The notes beneath the pieces were generated by a model. That model made no database searches, was not told where the DNA came from, and saw nothing but the letters and a program-made list of their open reading frames with translations. 64,000 bases of DNA. Source: Azolla caroliniana. Its lineage: Eukaryota > Polypodiophyta. The stretch lies in contig JBHGNT010000006.1 in assembly GCA_043228905.1 (NCBI GenBank), positions 7,874,001 to 7,938,000 of the forward strand. Direction: 5' to 3'. A program made the translations under genes and the position numbers. This document shows, piece after piece, positions 10,148 through 21,222 of this stretch. Every line of letters starts with the position of its first letter. Position 1 is the stretch's first letter.

Positions 10148-12255
10148 ATCCTCCCGGCTTTCGCCCCCGAGGGTCTCGCGGTTCCTCTCATGGTTTGGTC
10201 TCACCGTCAGGAACTGGACCGAGTGAAACCCATCCTGGCTCTTGACCCTCGCATAGGCCGAGCCGTTGTCCAGCACCTTGGTCTCCATCCGTGCTGCCGT
10301 GATGTATGGTTCTCCTAGTATAACCGGATGTGAGGACGTCTCCTGCACGAAGAAGTGCTGGTCAATCTCGACATCGCCGATCTTTACTCGTACATTCGGG
10401 CAGGCTCCATGCAGTTCTTCGGTGGCACGCGTCGCTGCCTGTATCTTCCACCCGTGCTTGCTGTTGATCGGCCATTTCCCCTTCTTATAGAAGTCCATGG
10501 ACATCAAATTGATTTCTGAACCGTGGTCCACCAACGCCACCACCGGTTCATGAACATCTCCGATCTTCACGGGGGTCTCCGTGGTCGCTCTGGCCCAGTG
10601 TGGCCTCGAATAGTGGCTCTCCGCCAACTCGTCTTCCAGCGCCATGTCCTCTATGTGCGTCGTCCGCACCTCCACCGACTTCTTCGGTTCTGTCTCCGTC
10701 GACAGCCTCTTCCTCTTCACCAAGTCTACGATGGAGTCGTGGAACTCCTTCTTGGCGATCCCGAGCACTTCCCTCAGCGACAGTTTCACCTTGTTGTCGA
10801 GGATTCGTTCTTCCAGGACCTTTCGCAGGTCCGTAGATCTTTCGATTTCTGTGCCTAGCCGGTACCCGCCCTTCTTGGGATTATCCTGGGCGCCGGATGC
10901 ACCGGCCTCATTCCGTCTTTGCCCGAATCGAGTGTCATATCGTTGCGAGGGCCCAACCCCTCCGGATTTTCCTACTCGCTTGTCCTCCACCAGAGCCTCG
11001 TAGTTTTGACAAGCGGCTTTGACGAAGCCCGTCTTTTCTTCCACCGGGTTACCTCCCGGACCCGTTTTTTCGCGCGGTCCACCTCTTCTTTCCTCAGCCG
11101 TGCGCCGGCGAGGCCTTCCAGCATCGTCGGCCAGAACCCGGCTTTGTTCGTCTTCGGGGTCTCGCCTCCTCCGACCCGAATACCAACCGACGCCGAGTAG
11201 TGGACGGTCTCCGCGTGACGAGCCGCCGCCTCCCCCATCAGCCTTTTCATACCCCCTCGCCTGACGTTCAGGTTCAGGGCCCTTCGGGTTTCGCTGGCGT
11301 GCAACCGACCGTTCCACAGGTACACCACGTTGCTTCTCATCGCCTCGGTGAAGTCCCCGCAGTCCTTTCGGATGTGCCCAACCGTGTCACAGCACATGCA
11401 CCTGTTTTCAGCTAGAGGTCGTCGGTCACGGGCCTGTTCGCCACCATCCCTCCGTGCCTGGGCGATCTGGAGATCCCTTACCATCCGTGTCAGCTCCTCC
11501 AGAACTACTCCCCCGTACGAGCCATTGACCATGCTGGTTGAAGCCGACCCGGTCTCGAGCCAATCTCGGGTCTCTTCCCTTCACGTTGGTGGTGTTGGCT
11601 CGAGCTTCCTTGCTGCAACGGAGCCCGCCCCTGTCGATCCTTTGTCAGCCCATTCACTCCATTTGTCGAAACGGCCACAAACCCTTTTCACTACGGCCCA
11701 GTCGGCCGTTAGCCCGTCATCAGTCTCCAATAGGAGGCTTTCCTGCCCCCGATCCCGCTCGTCAACCGACTTAACAAACAATAGGACACGTCTTGTGTCC
11801 AGAACGGTCCGGTCAAGCACCGAGAGGCGCGCAAAGCGTTCCTGAAACTCATGAAGGAGCACTGACGCGTTCCTTCCTTTGTCGGGGGTCTCCACCCACT
11901 CCATGAAGTCCCGCTTCGAAAGTTGAAGCGCATCTTCAAGCCCGTATCTTTCGAGGAGCCGACCTTCGAACTCCTCCCAGGTCCGGCTCTCGTCTCGTAC
12001 CTCGAGCACCTCCGTATGGATACCCGGCATCGCCACTCGAGGGAATCCGGCTAGAGGCCTCTCTTCCGGAATGTCCCTCATTACCATCTCAGCCCGGTAG
12101 GACGCCAAGTAGCTCGTGGCATCCTTCCCACTAAACCGGCCGATCGTACCGACAACCGCCTCGATAGCCCTATCAAGGGCGCCGGTGCCTTCGCGAGCAC
12201 TCACTATACGGTCCACAGCCGAAGCCATGGCTTCTGCGAGGTCCGACCCCCTCAT
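10142..12255 (-). pseudogene. GF1 gag-protease, frameshifted
   Basis: Starts at ATG 12255 (MRGSDLAEAMASAVDR), 44 bp inside the LTR and just after the PBS. The first part is a helical capsid-like region (FSGKDATSYL, then WEEFEGRLLERYG, typical of retrotransposon Gag). TGA at 11581 replaces a CGA found in GF5. The nucleocapsid knuckle is CMCCDTVGHIRKDC. Near 11050 a 13-bp deletion between near-identical CCGGGTGG repeats shifts the frame, and the rest is read from 11317 downward. The protease-like region has ALVDHGSEINLM; the usual motif is D-S/T-G. The frame ends at the TGA of the frameshift site. Gag and protease share one frame, with pol at -1. Confidence 0.85.
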
Positions 12256-12280
12256 CTTCTACTCCTCTGCCGCCTGTTCA

Positions 12281-12294
12281 CGGCGGGTTCACCA
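12281..12294 (-). other. GF1 primer binding site
   Basis: On the minus strand TGGTGAACCCGCCG starts 4 nt after the 5' LTR. It begins with the TGG that pairs with tRNA CCA. It is not the initiator-Met type, and I could not assign the tRNA. GF4 and GF5 have TGGTGAACCCGACG. Confidence 0.7.
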
Positions 12295-12298
12295 AAGA

Positions 12299-12986
12299 TG
12301 TTGCGTTGTTACGCGCGTGCGTGGAGAACAAGGCGGGACCACTGGGGTCTTGGACCGAGGAATAGGTGAGGAAGCGAAAGGAGAGAAAGAGAGAGACACG
12401 CTCACACGCGTACAGACAAAGAAGCGCACGGGAACGCAGCCCAACAACACAAGAGACACAGGTTGAGCACGAGATAGGGTAAAAAAAGACGCGTAAATAA
12501 ATATATGTATGCAGACGACTCGAACGGTTACAACCGATCAGGTCGGTGAGACGGGTGCCGACACTTGATCACCCACGCACACAAGGGAGCAAGATGGAGA
12601 TTCTGTCGGAAGCACGCAGGCGTTCCACGGAGCAGAATCAGCCTCTCGAGAACCTGCGCCAAGAAAGCTATGGAGAACGATAGAGGAGAAGAGCTCGGTC
12701 CCAGTCCGACAACACTTCGTCCCCTCTAGCGTGCGATATCCTCTCTCCCCCGTCTCCCTTTCTTTTATAGCTCAAGGAGGGAGGCCGTCTTGCCCGTTTA
12801 CATCACATTAATTCTCTGTCCTTTCGGACAGAGATACTCCTCGATTCTCCCTATAGAATATTGCTACCTAGGATCTAACCCTTGCGCCTACCTATCTACT
12901 TTACGACAGGGGACGTGCCCACGTGTAAGGGCCGGTTCACACACATTATACATGGCTTGCGCCTGGGGATGGTTTTCTTCACGACA
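12299..12986 (-). repeat. GF1 5' LTR
   Basis: 688 bp, same length as the partner LTR, followed by ACGT and LINE-B sequence. It carries the promoter TATA box at 12762-12769. Confidence 0.9.
12762..12769 (-). promoter_or_regulatory. GF1 TATA box
   Basis: TATAAAAG on the minus strand, preceded by CTCCCTCCTTGAGC. The CTCC(C)TTG block next to TATA recurs in the GF2, GF3 and solo LTRs (and in modified form in GF4). Confidence 0.6.
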
Positions 12987-12990
12987 ACGT

Positions 12991-14402
12991 CATGGAAGAT
13001 TAGGTTTTTTGTTAGAGAATTTTAATATGTGTTCTGAGGTAGGCCAATCTACTTCGATGCATGGCCTAATGGATGCTCCCGAATGAGAGGTATGGGATTT
13101 GTTTATCATGGAGGTCTCAAGGTATGATGCATGGACTTGGATCAATGGAAATGATGTTGGTTATATGTTTCAATCGGCACAATATAGATCAACGTGGAGT
13201 AGATTGGATCGTATTTATATTATGCACGATGACACATTCTTGCCAAAGTTTTTTGACTATGCAAGTGTATAGGGGAATTGGATCATCAGATCATTTCCCA
13301 GTTGTTTTGGAAATCACATGTCATCAAAATGTGGATGGTTTTAGAATTTTATTGGGAAGACAACCATTGAGATTTAATTCATCTTTTCTTGGACATGATA
13401 AGTTTAAACATGGTATGGGACAATTGGTGGGGGAGTTTACAAGAGAAGTTAATGTCTACGGTGTTTCGTCATGGGATATTTCTCTTTCCAATATTCAATG
13501 ATTTACACGATATTATGGAATTTATCAAGCATCCATCCGTAATCAAAAGAAGAGTTTATTACAACACTTTCTAGATAGACCTAATGCATTGTTGGTAAAA
13601 CTTCCATCTGATGATGTGTTGTTGGATATTCAAGAGACATCGTCTCAAGCCTTGCAAGTATTCGAGGTTCGTAGTTATCAACAATCACGAGTGATTGCTA
13701 TGAAAAATGAAGTACATGATCACAACTGTAATTCACATAATTTTTACCATGGGTTGCATGGATCTCATCCTAGAATGAATGTGGTAAGTGTAGAGATTGA
13801 TGGAACTTTTAATACAAACCCACAAGTGATTATTGATAATTGCATTAAACATTTCATTAATCTTTTTGGGCAAGATTGTATTTTGAATGATGACATAAAA
13901 CAAGCGCGATCGATATTATTTAACTTAGTCAAGGTGAGTGGTGGGCAACATGTCATGATTGCATTGGAGGAGGATATAAAGGAGGAGGTGGAATATGTAT
14001 TGTCACATCTTGGAGTTGATAAAAGTCTGGGTTGGGATGACATTACGAATGAGTTTTTTAAAGCCTTTGCACCAGAATTCAAAGCCCCTCTAACAATGAT
14101 ATTCTAAGAAGTGTGGAGTTCGGGCAAAATGCCTGATTCATGGAAAGTTGGTATTGTTAAACTTATACCAAAAGTTGCATCTCCTATGTCTTTTGCCCAA
14201 TGGATACTGATATCATTAATGGGTGGGATGTATAAGGTTTTTGCCAAAGTAATTGCAAATAGACTTCAAAAGGTATTGTCGCCTGTGGTCCATCCAATGC
14301 AATATGAGTTTATTGAGGGAAGGGATGACTTGCATAATATTTTGAATGTGCAAGTGGCAGTGGATTATGCAAAGGAATCCAAGCAACAAATTGTAATGAT
14401 AC
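12991..14402 (+). pseudogene. LINE-B ORF2, endonuclease end and RT start
   Basis: Resumes the LINE after GF1. The endonuclease end has FNMCSEVGQS, with the usual GDFN changed to ENFN so a catalytic Asp is lost, and GSSDHFPVV with the catalytic His. A linker (13589-14107) and the RT N-terminus follow: SGKMPDSWKVGIVKLIPK, then YKVFAKVIANRLQKVL and a QYEFIEGRD block. Several stops and frame changes are present (for example near 13084 and 14105). The frame is cut at GATAC (14398-14402), where the chromovirus inserted, and continues at 21292 with QLDIEKAYDNVSW. Confidence 0.75.
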
Positions 14403-14789
14403 TGTCAGGAGCAGTACTAAGACAGAGAAGTACTATCAGGAATAGTACTAAAACAGAGATGGAATTAGTACTAAAAGATGAGGATTAGTACTAAGGGAGG
14501 TGTAGAACTCTCGAGGGAAGGAAAGAGTGAGAGAGAGAGAGAGAGAATGAGGATAACAAAAGATATAGGAATGGGCTATTTGCCCCCTCCTCCCCCCCCC
14601 CCCCCAAAAAAAAGAGGCGTAGTTACTCTTCCTTCTTTCTCTTTCTTCTTCTTCTTCCTCAAGTTTCCAATCAATACTGTGGATTCCTTTTTCTTTTACA
14701 TGATGTCTTAGGCGATGGGGAGGGTCGGTGGTGGCTGCTGGGTGCCGCCACTGGAGGAGGAGGAGGTGTGGGTAGGGAAGCAGCGGCGG

Positions 14790-15014
14790 ACGAGTCCCTG
14801 TTTGTCTTTTGCGAGTATCGTCAGTCAAGCCTAGAGGGTTGCGATATTTTCCCCCATAGTAGCACTTGAAAGTGACTTTTCTATTGTCACTATGCTTATC
14901 CACCACAACAATTATATTTTGAGCACAGAAATGGTCCTTGATAAAACTGATTAGAGCCCCTCTCTCAGTGAAGGTTCTATTGATAATTGAAGTCGAAGAC
15001 GGTTGGGGAGACAT
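14790..15014 (-). pseudogene. FAR1/MULE N-terminal domain-like fragment
   Basis: About 75 codons from ATG 15014. FTERGALISFIKDHF, then KVTFKCYYGGKYRNP and DTRKRQTGTR, follow the layout of the FAR1/MULE N-terminal zinc-binding region (a hydrophobic helix, then a Cys and G-G-K-Y-R turn, then basic K-x-T-G). The fragment stops before the rest of the domain, and the downstream frame is low-complexity. It is either a relic of the parent transposase or a captured gene piece. The assignment is by motif only. Confidence 0.5.
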
Positions 15015-15041
15015 GTTGTGAAGCCAAATTGGGGGATTAGC

Positions 15042-15238
15042 AAAACTACCAGAATTTTGGGGGGAAAAATAGCCAAAATGTTGAGAAGTACCAAAAATTT
15101 GGGGGGCAAAATAACCAAAATGTTGAGGACTACCAGAAATTTGGGGGGCAAAATAGCCAAATTGTTGAGAACGACCAGAAAATTGAGGGGCAAAATAGCC
15201 AAAATGTTGAGAACTACTAGAAATTTGGGGGGCAAAAT
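15042..15238. repeat. 42-bp tandem repeat, about 5 copies
   Basis: Unit runs from TTGAGAAGTACC through AATTTGGGGGGCAAAAT to AGCCAAAATG, 42 bp. It stays open on both strands as a 14-residue repeat (plus: NLGGKIAKMLRTTR). Copies differ by a few bases. There are no spacers, so it is not CRISPR. Confidence 0.85.
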
Positions 15239-15719
15239 GGAGGGGACAACTATGTGTTGAGCTACGAAGTGAGAGCTATTAGAGAGCTATCAAAATGTTT
15301 TTTTTTGGGTGAGGGAGGGGAGGAGCCAAGCTATATCAGAGAATGTTTTTCTGTTGGGGGAGGGGAACGAAAATGGGTTTGGGGGGGCCAAAATGGGGGA
15401 AGAACTATTAGAGATTTTTTTCTTTGTGGGGGGAGTTATTTTTTTTAGGGAAAGGTTTTTTTTTTTTTTTTTTGGGGGGGGGAGGGGGGCAAATAGCCCA
15501 TTCCAAGATATATTATGTTAAGGGAATATACAATAGTAACTAGGAGGCTTAAGACTAGCGTTGAACCGATTTGGTACGAAATAATGCCTTGTGCCTCCTT
15601 TTATAGTGTTCTCAGGAGTATTCCTGAAGTTTCTAGAATGTTCCAGAGAAATCTAGAATATACATCAATTTTCTATAGTAAAAGTTAAATGAAAATAATA
15701 TTTTTCATATTACAATACA

Positions 15720-15773
15720 TAGCCTAATGGTAAGAGTTCGACCTATGTAACATAAGGTCATAGGTTCGAGCCT
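15720..15773 (+). promoter_or_regulatory. Pol III-like A and B boxes at LTR end (copy 1)
   Basis: TAGCCTAATGG at 15720-15730 is a full A-box match and GGTTCGAGCCT at 15763-15773 a B-box match with one difference. They are oriented opposite to the element, pointing toward the element's body in this 3' LTR. Confidence 0.5.
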
Positions 15774-15788
15774 TGCCATATCATGACA

Positions 15789-17550
15789 CTATTCCCCCTT
15801 TAAAACGACGAGTGTCACGAGTCGTTTTGGATTGAGGACCCAGTTTGTCTGGATATTGACGATGAAAGTCTTCAAGAAGAGCCAATCGACTAAATAGTAG
15901 AGCTTGTTGCAAACAATCTTGGAATCGAGGATGGCGGCAACCTCGTACTTAGGTCCATCTTCAAGTTCGATCAGGGGTGGAGGTGGTTTAATACGACTTG
16001 GGATGGTGCTGTCTTGATAGGGTTCTAGGAGAGAACTATGGAACATCGGATGTATCCGTAGCTGCGGAGGTAGATCGAGACGAAAAGCAACATCATTAAT
16101 ATTTCCGATAATACGGAAAGGATCTAATCACATTCTCTATTGGTTTACAGGTACACTCACTGGGACTATATCCTAGCCAATCGACTAAATAGTAGAGCTT
16201 GTTGCGAACAATCTTGGAATCGAGGATGGCGGCAACCTCGTACTCAGGTCCATCTTCAAGTTGAATCAGGGGTGGAGGTGGTTTAATATGACCTGGGATG
16301 GTGCTGTCTTGATAGGGTTCTAGGAGAGAACTATGGAACATCGGATGTATCCGTAGCTGTGGAGGTAGATCGAGACGAAAAGCAACATCATTAATATTTC
16401 CGATAATACGGAAAGGACCTAATCGCCGATAATCCAACTTCTCGAATGGGCGAGTAATCTTGGTGTGTCGTCGTAGTAGCCACACCCGATCTCCAATGTC
16501 AAAACTGGATGGAAGCTGATGACGATCCACGTAAACCTTGTGTGTTTGTTGAGCTTGCTGTAGATGAGTAGATAAATCCGCTTGTATCTTACGTAACCAC
16601 TCCAAACAATCATCTGTACAAGGATTTGTAGGTAACTCTGGGGTTTCAAATACACACCACCGGGGGTGACAACCCGTGTAAGCATAAAATGGTGTCACCT
16701 TTGTCGATGAGTGGACAGAGTTATTATACGCAAATTCGACGAAGTGGAGAATATCCGCCTAGTCATCTTGATGATAGCTTAAAAAGCACCGAAGATACTG
16801 CTCCAGCATTTGATTTGTTCGTTCTGCTTGGTCATCTGTTTGCGGGTGGTAGCCGGAGGAGAGGTTACAAGTGACCTTAAACATTTTAAAGAGATGCTTC
16901 CAGAACTTCGAGACGAACTGGGGTCCACAGTCGTTGATGATACTATCAGGAAGGCCATGATGCCGACATACTTCACGCATGACAGTTTCGACGATTTCTT
17001 CACCGGAGATTTCCTTAATACATGGCAGGAAATGGGCCATCTTCGTATATCGATCTACTACTGTTAAGATCGCATTGAATCCCTCAGAGACTTGAAGATC
17101 TGTGATGAAATCTAGGGCAATGGATTGCCATGGCTTGCTTGGAATTGGTAATGGTTCTAATAAACCATATGGATGATGCCTTGGCATTTTTGCTTTGCAA
17201 CATGTATCACAAGTCCGAACAAAATCTTCGACAAATTGTCGCATATGGGGCCACCAGAATGATCGTTGTACTAAATCTAGTGTTTTAGTACTACCAAAAT
17301 GCCTCGCTGTATATGTGTCATGACTGTTTTGGACTACTTGAAGGCGACAAGTACCATTAGGAACATACAAGAGTTTCTTAAAGAATAGTAATCCATCATG
17401 ACATTCGAATTGTCGATAGTCCGTACCTGGTTGTTGCGATTGTGAACAAGATGCTCGAGAGGGATCAATTTGTGCTAGAATGGCTTGAGCGAAAGCATCT
17501 GTCTTCAAGTCCTCACGTATGGTATCGATAACATGGGAATCCAAGGGCAT
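15789..17550 (-). pseudogene. Chromovirus integrase and chromodomain
   Basis: Integrase from 17550 downward. Zinc-binding His residues precede RTCDTCCKAK. The catalytic Asp is in ALDFITDL, the second Asp is in INDCGPQF (usually DRGPQF), and the Glu is in DDQAERTNQ. A stop near 16759 precedes the last part (16096-16698), which has a GPF-type module (YRRLGPFRI) and then a chromodomain, YEVAAILDSKIVRNKLYYLVDWLGY. That domain steers integration to modified chromatin in chromoviruses. The 3' end is repeated: 15789-16046 holds a second, truncated chromodomain. Integrase is in a different frame from RT, so there is a frameshift between 17826 and 17550. Confidence 0.85.
15881..16424 (-). repeat. Tandem duplication of chromodomain region, 295-bp period
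   Basis: 15881-16129 and 16176-16424 are near-identical 249-bp blocks beginning GCCAATCGACTAAATAG, separated by 46 bp. Each codes for the integrase tail (MFHSSLLEPYQDSTIP) and most of the chromodomain. The outer copy loses the end of the domain. Confidence 0.9.
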
Positions 17551-17825
17551 ACCGAAGACTTGCGTTGCTTGTAGTCGTGCCGGTCCCAGGATTACTTGCT
17601 TTTGGTTATCGAAAGCCGGCTCGCCAGGATGCGGTGCTAGATACGAGCGCCGTGATAATGCATCTGCCTTCCCTTGTTGCTTCCCCGGACGATATGTAAT
17701 TTTGAAGTCGAAATGAGTGAGGAATTGGGCCCACCGAGCTGGACGTCAATTTAACACACAAGCATTCTGAAAGTAGGCAAGGTTTTTGTGATCACTGAAT
17801 ACGATGACTTGATGAGAAGACCCCT

Positions 17826-18986
17826 CTAGAAATTCCTCCATTGTGTAAAAGAGTCCACTATTGCTAATAGCTCCTTATCATGAATTTCATAGTTGATTTC
17901 CGCGGTGTCAAACTTGTGTGAATGGAAAGCCACAGGATGTAGCTTTTCATCATCGCCTTTTTGAGACAGAATGCTACTCAAGGCGAAATCCGACGCGTCT
18001 GCTTCAATGATGAATGGTCTTTCTGGATCAACATGAGCTAAAATAGGAGCTGATGTAAATGCCTTCTTAAGACTCTCAAAAGCCATGTCCACTTCTTCAG
18101 ACCAAACGAACGATTGTCCCTTCCTGGTAAGTTGTGTGAGAGGTAGAACAAGCTTTGAGTAATCCTATATGAACTTGCGGTAAAAATTGGCAAAGCCTAA
18201 AAAGCATTGCACATCTCGCAATGAATGCGGAGTCTGCCACTGTACCACCATTTTGACCTTAGCTGGATCCATGGAGATGCCTTCCGAGGAAATGACATAG
18301 CCCAAAAATTCTACCTGGTTGCACCCGAAACTACATTTTTCCAGCTTTACATAAAGACCATGTTCTCGAAGTTGTTTTAGTACTAACAGTACATGAGAAT
18401 CATGCTCTTCTTGGGTCTTCGAATAAACTAGTAGATCATCCAAATAGATGATAAAAAAACCATCCAAGAGATCTCAGAATATATCATTTACCATGTGCTG
18501 GAAGACTGCTGGCGCATTAGTGACGCTGAATGGCATGATGACCGTATACTCGAAGTGGCCATATCTGGTGCGAAACGCAGTCTTCCATTCATCTCTTGGT
18601 TGGATCTGTACGAGGTTATATGCTCCTCGTAAGTCGATCTTTGTGAAGAACATTGCACCATTGATCTGTTCTAAAAGACTTGAGATAAGGGGAAGTGCAT
18701 ACCTATTCTTGATGGTGACTTTATTCAATCCATGGTAATCTACGACGAGACGAAGTCATCCATCCTTTTTCTTGACGAAGAAAATGGGTGCGCTGACTGG
18801 AGATTTCGAATGTCGAATGAAACCATTTGCCAAATTCTCCTCTATATAGGCTCGAAGGACTTCTACCTCGGTTGGTGACAAATTGTAGATCGATCCCCAT
18901 GGTGCCTCTTTTCCCGGTTGTAAATCGATGGGGCAATCATATGGTCGATGGTGAGGAAGCGTATTGGCTCGTACTTTATCGAACAC
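17826..18986 (-). pseudogene. Chromovirus RT and RNase H
   Basis: A single frame with three or four stops (near 18756, 18474 and 18165, ending at 17826). RT blocks: PISAPIFFVKKKDG-like start (SPVSAPIFFVKKKDG), [25 protein letters not shown] with catalytic Asp, and the intact catalytic box IIYLDDLLVYS. RNase H follows: FIIEADASDFALSSILSQ, then YEIHDKELLAIV. These match plant chromoviruses. The DRGPQF-type integrase lies downstream in another frame. Confidence 0.85.
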
Positions 18987-19388
18987 ATCGGCATCATGAC
19001 GATACTTCTTTGGAAGTTGAATGGTGGACCTCTTTATTGATATTGGAGGGGTTTACTGATATTGCGAAAAGAAACATTTCTTCCTTGCGTCCTTCCTCAC
19101 GCAACTAATGTAGCGAAATGGTTGCAATCTTATGAGTAGATCCTCGGGTTTTTCGACACCGTATTTCTCTTGTTCTCCAATCTATGGCTGGGTTATGTAA
19201 TTCGAACCATGGTAATCCCAAAACAATGGGATGTTCTGGGATACTAATTATATTAAATGATACAACACACACTAAGTTATCTAGGACAATATTAACGGGT
19301 TCTGACTCTTCTATAATATTTTTGGAAGCAATGGGATGACCATCAATGACTACTACAGAGGCTGGACATGGTAGTTTTTTAGGGATAT

Positions 19389-20740
19389 CTAATGAGCTTG
19401 GGCAAAATTCCTATCCATGAAGCAAGAGTTGGCTCTGGAATCTAAGAGTGCTAAGACATGTATTGGAGGAGTACTTTTAGTACTAACCATTACTTGAGCT
19501 AAGAACACATTGCTAACTTGCTTAGAGGAAATAGAATCACTAATGGGCTGCACAGATCTAGGGTTGTCCAACCAAACGACTCCTATTTTGGTTGGACTTA
19601 ATCGTTTAACTCTTCTTCTAGTTGACTAAGGATTTCAAATTTGTTTGAAAGGCTTGGGCTATTAGGACTATTAGACACACCTAGAGAAATAGACTCAGGT
19701 TTAGTACTATTAGTACTAGCAGTTATTTGATTTACCTACCTTTTTGGCCGATGGGGGCAGTTCACTGCAATATGCCCTAGTCCACCGCAATAAAGACATA
19801 ATCGATTTGCCCTGCATCGCTGCTTTTCTTCTTCCGATAGTGGTTCGTGACGACATGTGGTGTCGATTTCCATTGGAGTCGGAGTATTTGTTTGAGATGT
19901 ATTGAATGACTTCCTTGGGAAAGGCTTTGCTATGATTGAAGCGTAGGTGGGATCCGATCTTGTCCTTGGCATTTGAAACTGATGTTCTGAACGTCATTCG
20001 AAGAGGCGATTATCGCATCACACCGCACGACTGATTGCTTTTGTCAATGACTTTGGCTCCTCGGGGAAAGTTAAGAGTAAATCTTTAACATCATTACGTA
20101 GGCCAAAAAGAAATTGCTCCATTAGTGCCTGATCATCCTAGGGAATGTCGGTGGCGAGAAGACGGAAATCTGTAGCATAAGTCGAGGCCGGCCGCTCACC
20201 TTGGCGCAATCTTTGGATTTTGTTGATTGCTGTTCTAACACTGTCGGTATCTCCAAAACAAGCTTTAAACTCAGTAATAAACTCTTCGAAATTATTTAAC
20301 AAGGGAGAGCTTTTTTCTAACAGGGGGGCGAACCATGCCAAAGCCGTGGCACTAAGTAGAGTGCCTACTAGTCCCACTCGTGATGGATCGGTGGGATATC
20401 GAGAAGGATGCATTTGAATGACTAATTGTACCTGATTAAGGAATCCTCTAAACTGCGATCAAGTTCCATCGAATTTCATGGGAAGGCCGATCTTGGGTTC
20501 TTTATGAACTCCTTGCGTACTGGGTCCTTGTTGTTGCATTGCTACTATGGTTGCTTCGAGCTTTTGCATGCGTAACACTAGTTCCCCGTGTTGTTGTTGC
20601 GTCTGCTGCTTCTCTAAGGAGATTTGTTGAAGCTCCCCCAACAATTGTTGATTTTCTTGTTCCAATGCGAGAAACTTCTCTTTCAAGCATTGCAACTCCG
20701 AAAAAACGGATTGATATACTTGAGCGCTAACAGTGGCCAT
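19389..20740 (-). pseudogene. Chromovirus gag and protease
   Basis: ATG 20740 opens with a Gln-rich coiled coil (residues about 15-70, ELQCLKEKFLALEQENQQL). A stop near 20459 precedes the capsid part (LVGTLLSATALAWFAPLLE, then FEEFITEFKACFGD). A second stop follows near 20138. The nucleocapsid knuckle CLYCGGLGHIAVNC is intact (about 19750-19800). The protease at 19389-19571 reads ALLDSRANSCFMD, where the catalytic D-S-G has become D-S-R. Several stops and one frame change make it non-coding. Confidence 0.8.
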
Positions 20741-21100
20741 AGTATGAGAGAAAAGAGGAATAAGAGATTAGTATGAAGGGAGGGAGAAGTAAGAAGATAA
20801 AGGAAGAGAAGGAAGGAGAGGAAAATCGGTTCAAACTGTCAGGAGTAGTACTAAGACAGAGAAGTACTATCAGGAACAGTACTAAAACAGAGAATGCATT
20901 AGTACTAAAAGATGAGGATTAGTACTAAGGGAGGTGTAGAACTCTCGAGGGAAGGAAAGAGTGAGTGTGAGAGAGAAAGATCGAGAGAGAGAGAATGAGG
21001 ATAACAAAAGATATATTATGTTAAGGGAATATACAATAGTAACTAGGAGGCTTAAGATTGGCGTTGAACCGATTTGGTTCGAAATAATGCCTTGTGCCTC

Positions 21101-21108
21101 CTTTTATA
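21101..21108 (-). promoter_or_regulatory. Chromovirus TATA box
   Basis: TATAAAAGGAGGC on the minus strand, the likely Pol II start region of the element. Confidence 0.55.
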
Positions 21109-21222
21109 GTGTTCTCAGGAGTATTCCTGAAGTTTCTAGAATGTTCCAGAGAAATCTGGAATATACATCAATTTTCTATAGTAAAACTTAAATGAAAATA
21201 ATATCTTTTGTATTACAATACA

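Larger units (their letters stand above)
5896..12986 (-). mobile_element. GF1, Ty3/gypsy-type LTR retrotransposon (GF family)
   Basis: A complete 7.1-kb element with two 688-bp LTRs, a 4-bp target duplication ACGT (5892-5895 and 12987-12990), a PBS, gag, a -1 frame pol and a polypurine tract. The left LTR begins CGTCGCG where the right one begins TGTTGCG, so one terminal base has mutated; equal LTR lengths support this boundary. I count about 12 differences in the first 310 bp of the two LTRs, mostly transitions, so the insertion is not very recent. Gag and pol carry nonsense codons and gag has one 13-bp slippage deletion. Confidence 0.9.
14568..15504. mobile_element. Non-autonomous DNA transposon, 8-bp TSD
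   Basis: Starts GGAATGGGCTATTTGCCCCC and ends with its inverse complement, near-perfect 20-bp terminal inverted repeats. It is flanked on both sides by AAGATATA (14560-14567, 15505-15512), and the partner LTR has the empty site. An 8-bp duplication suggests hAT. The FAR1/MULE-like fragment inside would instead suggest a Mutator relative, although 9 bp is usual there. Long G and C runs and a 42-bp tandem array fill the middle. No transposase is present. Confidence 0.85.
14403..15788 (-). repeat. Chromovirus 3' LTR, interrupted
   Basis: 1386 bp including a 937-bp insertion and its 8-bp duplication. The remaining 441 bp align with the 455-bp partner LTR; the length difference comes mainly from GA-rich sequence. 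TATAAAAG at 15598-15605 (minus). Confidence 0.9.

Noticed and set aside
9430-10245. Long plus-strand frames of 150-270 codons opposite GF gag and pol (also 42596-43420 and 57121-57936)
   Set aside because: GC-rich antisense of the pol frame; Ser/Arg/Pro-rich, no domain, and present only opposite the real coding frame.
15003-15260. 14-residue repeat protein in the 42-bp array
   Set aside because: Open on both strands because the DNA unit is a multiple of three; no conserved start or partner.
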